A stretch of DNA of 23,180 nucleotides from a virus. The stretch covers positions 1 to 23,180 of the IMG/VR virus record IMGVR_UViG_3300009132_000041; one strand, written 5' to 3'. Positions 22,953-23,180 of this stretch are shown here, piece by piece. Made by a program: the position numbers and the translations under genes. The first letter of the stretch is position 1; the number at the start of each line of letters is the position of its first letter. Under the pieces are notes generated by a model. It worked only from the letters and a program-made list of their open reading frames with translations, was not told the DNA's origin and made no database searches.

Positions 22953-23180
22953 TTACCCCTTTGGATATTTGTCTTTAGTTGCTTTAATTGTAGTTTTCCA
23001 GCCAGCAACGCCATTATGATATATATCATCAAGTTGGTCAGCAATGCTTGGATATTCTGCTGCTCTATCTCGCTGATACTTGTTACCATCATAGACACCT
23101 TGAAGTCTTGTAACCTCTGCGTCTATCTCGCTCTGTGTTGGTTCAGTTTGTTTACTGTCCAGCCACTCTAATTCGTCACC
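22953..23180 (-). CDS. C-terminal end of a fibre-associated protein (5' end outside window)
   Basis: The reading frame enters from the right edge and stops with TAA at 22953-22955, leaving 75 residues. The visible part is helical, with TEPTQSEIDAEVTRLQ, YQRDRAAEYPSIADQLDDIYH and WKTTIKATKDKYPKG. The pattern YxRxRxxEYPSIxDQLDxIYH is one I recall from the ends of many phage tail-fibre or fibre-assembly proteins. The adjacent fibre-like gene supports this. The length and N-terminal domains cannot be judged from this window. Confidence 0.6.
   Translation of the reverse strand, partial: GDELEWLDSKQTEPTQSEIDAEVTRLQGVYDGNKYQRDRAAEYPSIADQLDDIYHNGVAGWKTTIKATKDKYPKG

Noticed and set aside
1-23180. tRNA genes, CRISPR arrays, integrase or attachment sites, insertion sequences
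   Set aside because: Coding density leaves gaps of at most about 80 bp, and none holds a cloverleaf, spaced direct repeats or terminal inverted repeats with a transposase.

Overview
The window looks like part of the late (virion morphogenesis) region of a lytic, short-tailed, N4-like tailed phage. Every convincing gene is on the minus strand. The DNA is strongly AT-rich, genes abut or overlap by 1-80 nt, and no gap exceeds about 80 bp. No host housekeeping genes, tRNAs, integrase, transposase or CRISPR are visible. Several gene products resemble, from memory, families common in marine phages of Gram-negative bacteria. Base composition would fit an AT-rich marine host, but no sequence here identifies the host, so that stays a guess.

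Layout in the direction of transcription (right to left). (1) 23180-22410: the C-terminal end of a fibre-type protein, then a small fibre/tip-like protein. (2) 22413-21081: four small membrane or basic proteins, namely a one-TM coiled-coil protein, a 37-aa basic microprotein, a three-TM holin-like protein and a TM-anchored DUF1353 protein. These are candidates for lysis or envelope functions. (3) 21079-19317: a 481-aa probable virion protein and a 105-aa protein of unknown role. (4) 19317-14230: the head module, with an N4/P22-type portal, a small 114-aa protein, an acidic scaffold-like protein and an N4-gp56-family major capsid protein. An extended -10 promoter candidate precedes the 114-aa gene, and a strong hairpin plus a palindrome follow the capsid gene. 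(5) 14171-13019: two accessory structural proteins, the first with a SAP-like N terminus. (6) 13019-10382: five consecutive overlapping genes whose products all start with a Sec-type signal peptide, including a pilin-like and a chaperone-like protein. (7) 10382-9915: a membrane-anchored coiled-coil protein. (8) 9912-5139: three probable ejection or internal virion proteins, one of 1022 aa with a glycine-rich insert. (9) 5134 to beyond base 1: a giant protein of at least 1711 aa, which I propose is the N-terminal part of an N4-type virion RNA polymerase.

The order portal, scaffold, capsid, several virion proteins, giant terminal gene is the order of the N4 late operon (gp59 down to gp50). In that model the capsid is built by portal, scaffold and MCP; the 1022-, 159- and 377-aa proteins and the giant protein are packaged and ejected; and the polymerase starts early transcription in the next cell. 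The polymerase catalytic motifs would lie to the left of base 1, so this identification rests on layout, synteny and weak similarity in the N-terminal region.

The most unusual parts are the giant gene, the five-gene exported block, the 80-nt out-of-frame overlap inside that block, and the repeated LGMxDEEF motif at both ends of the scaffold-like protein.
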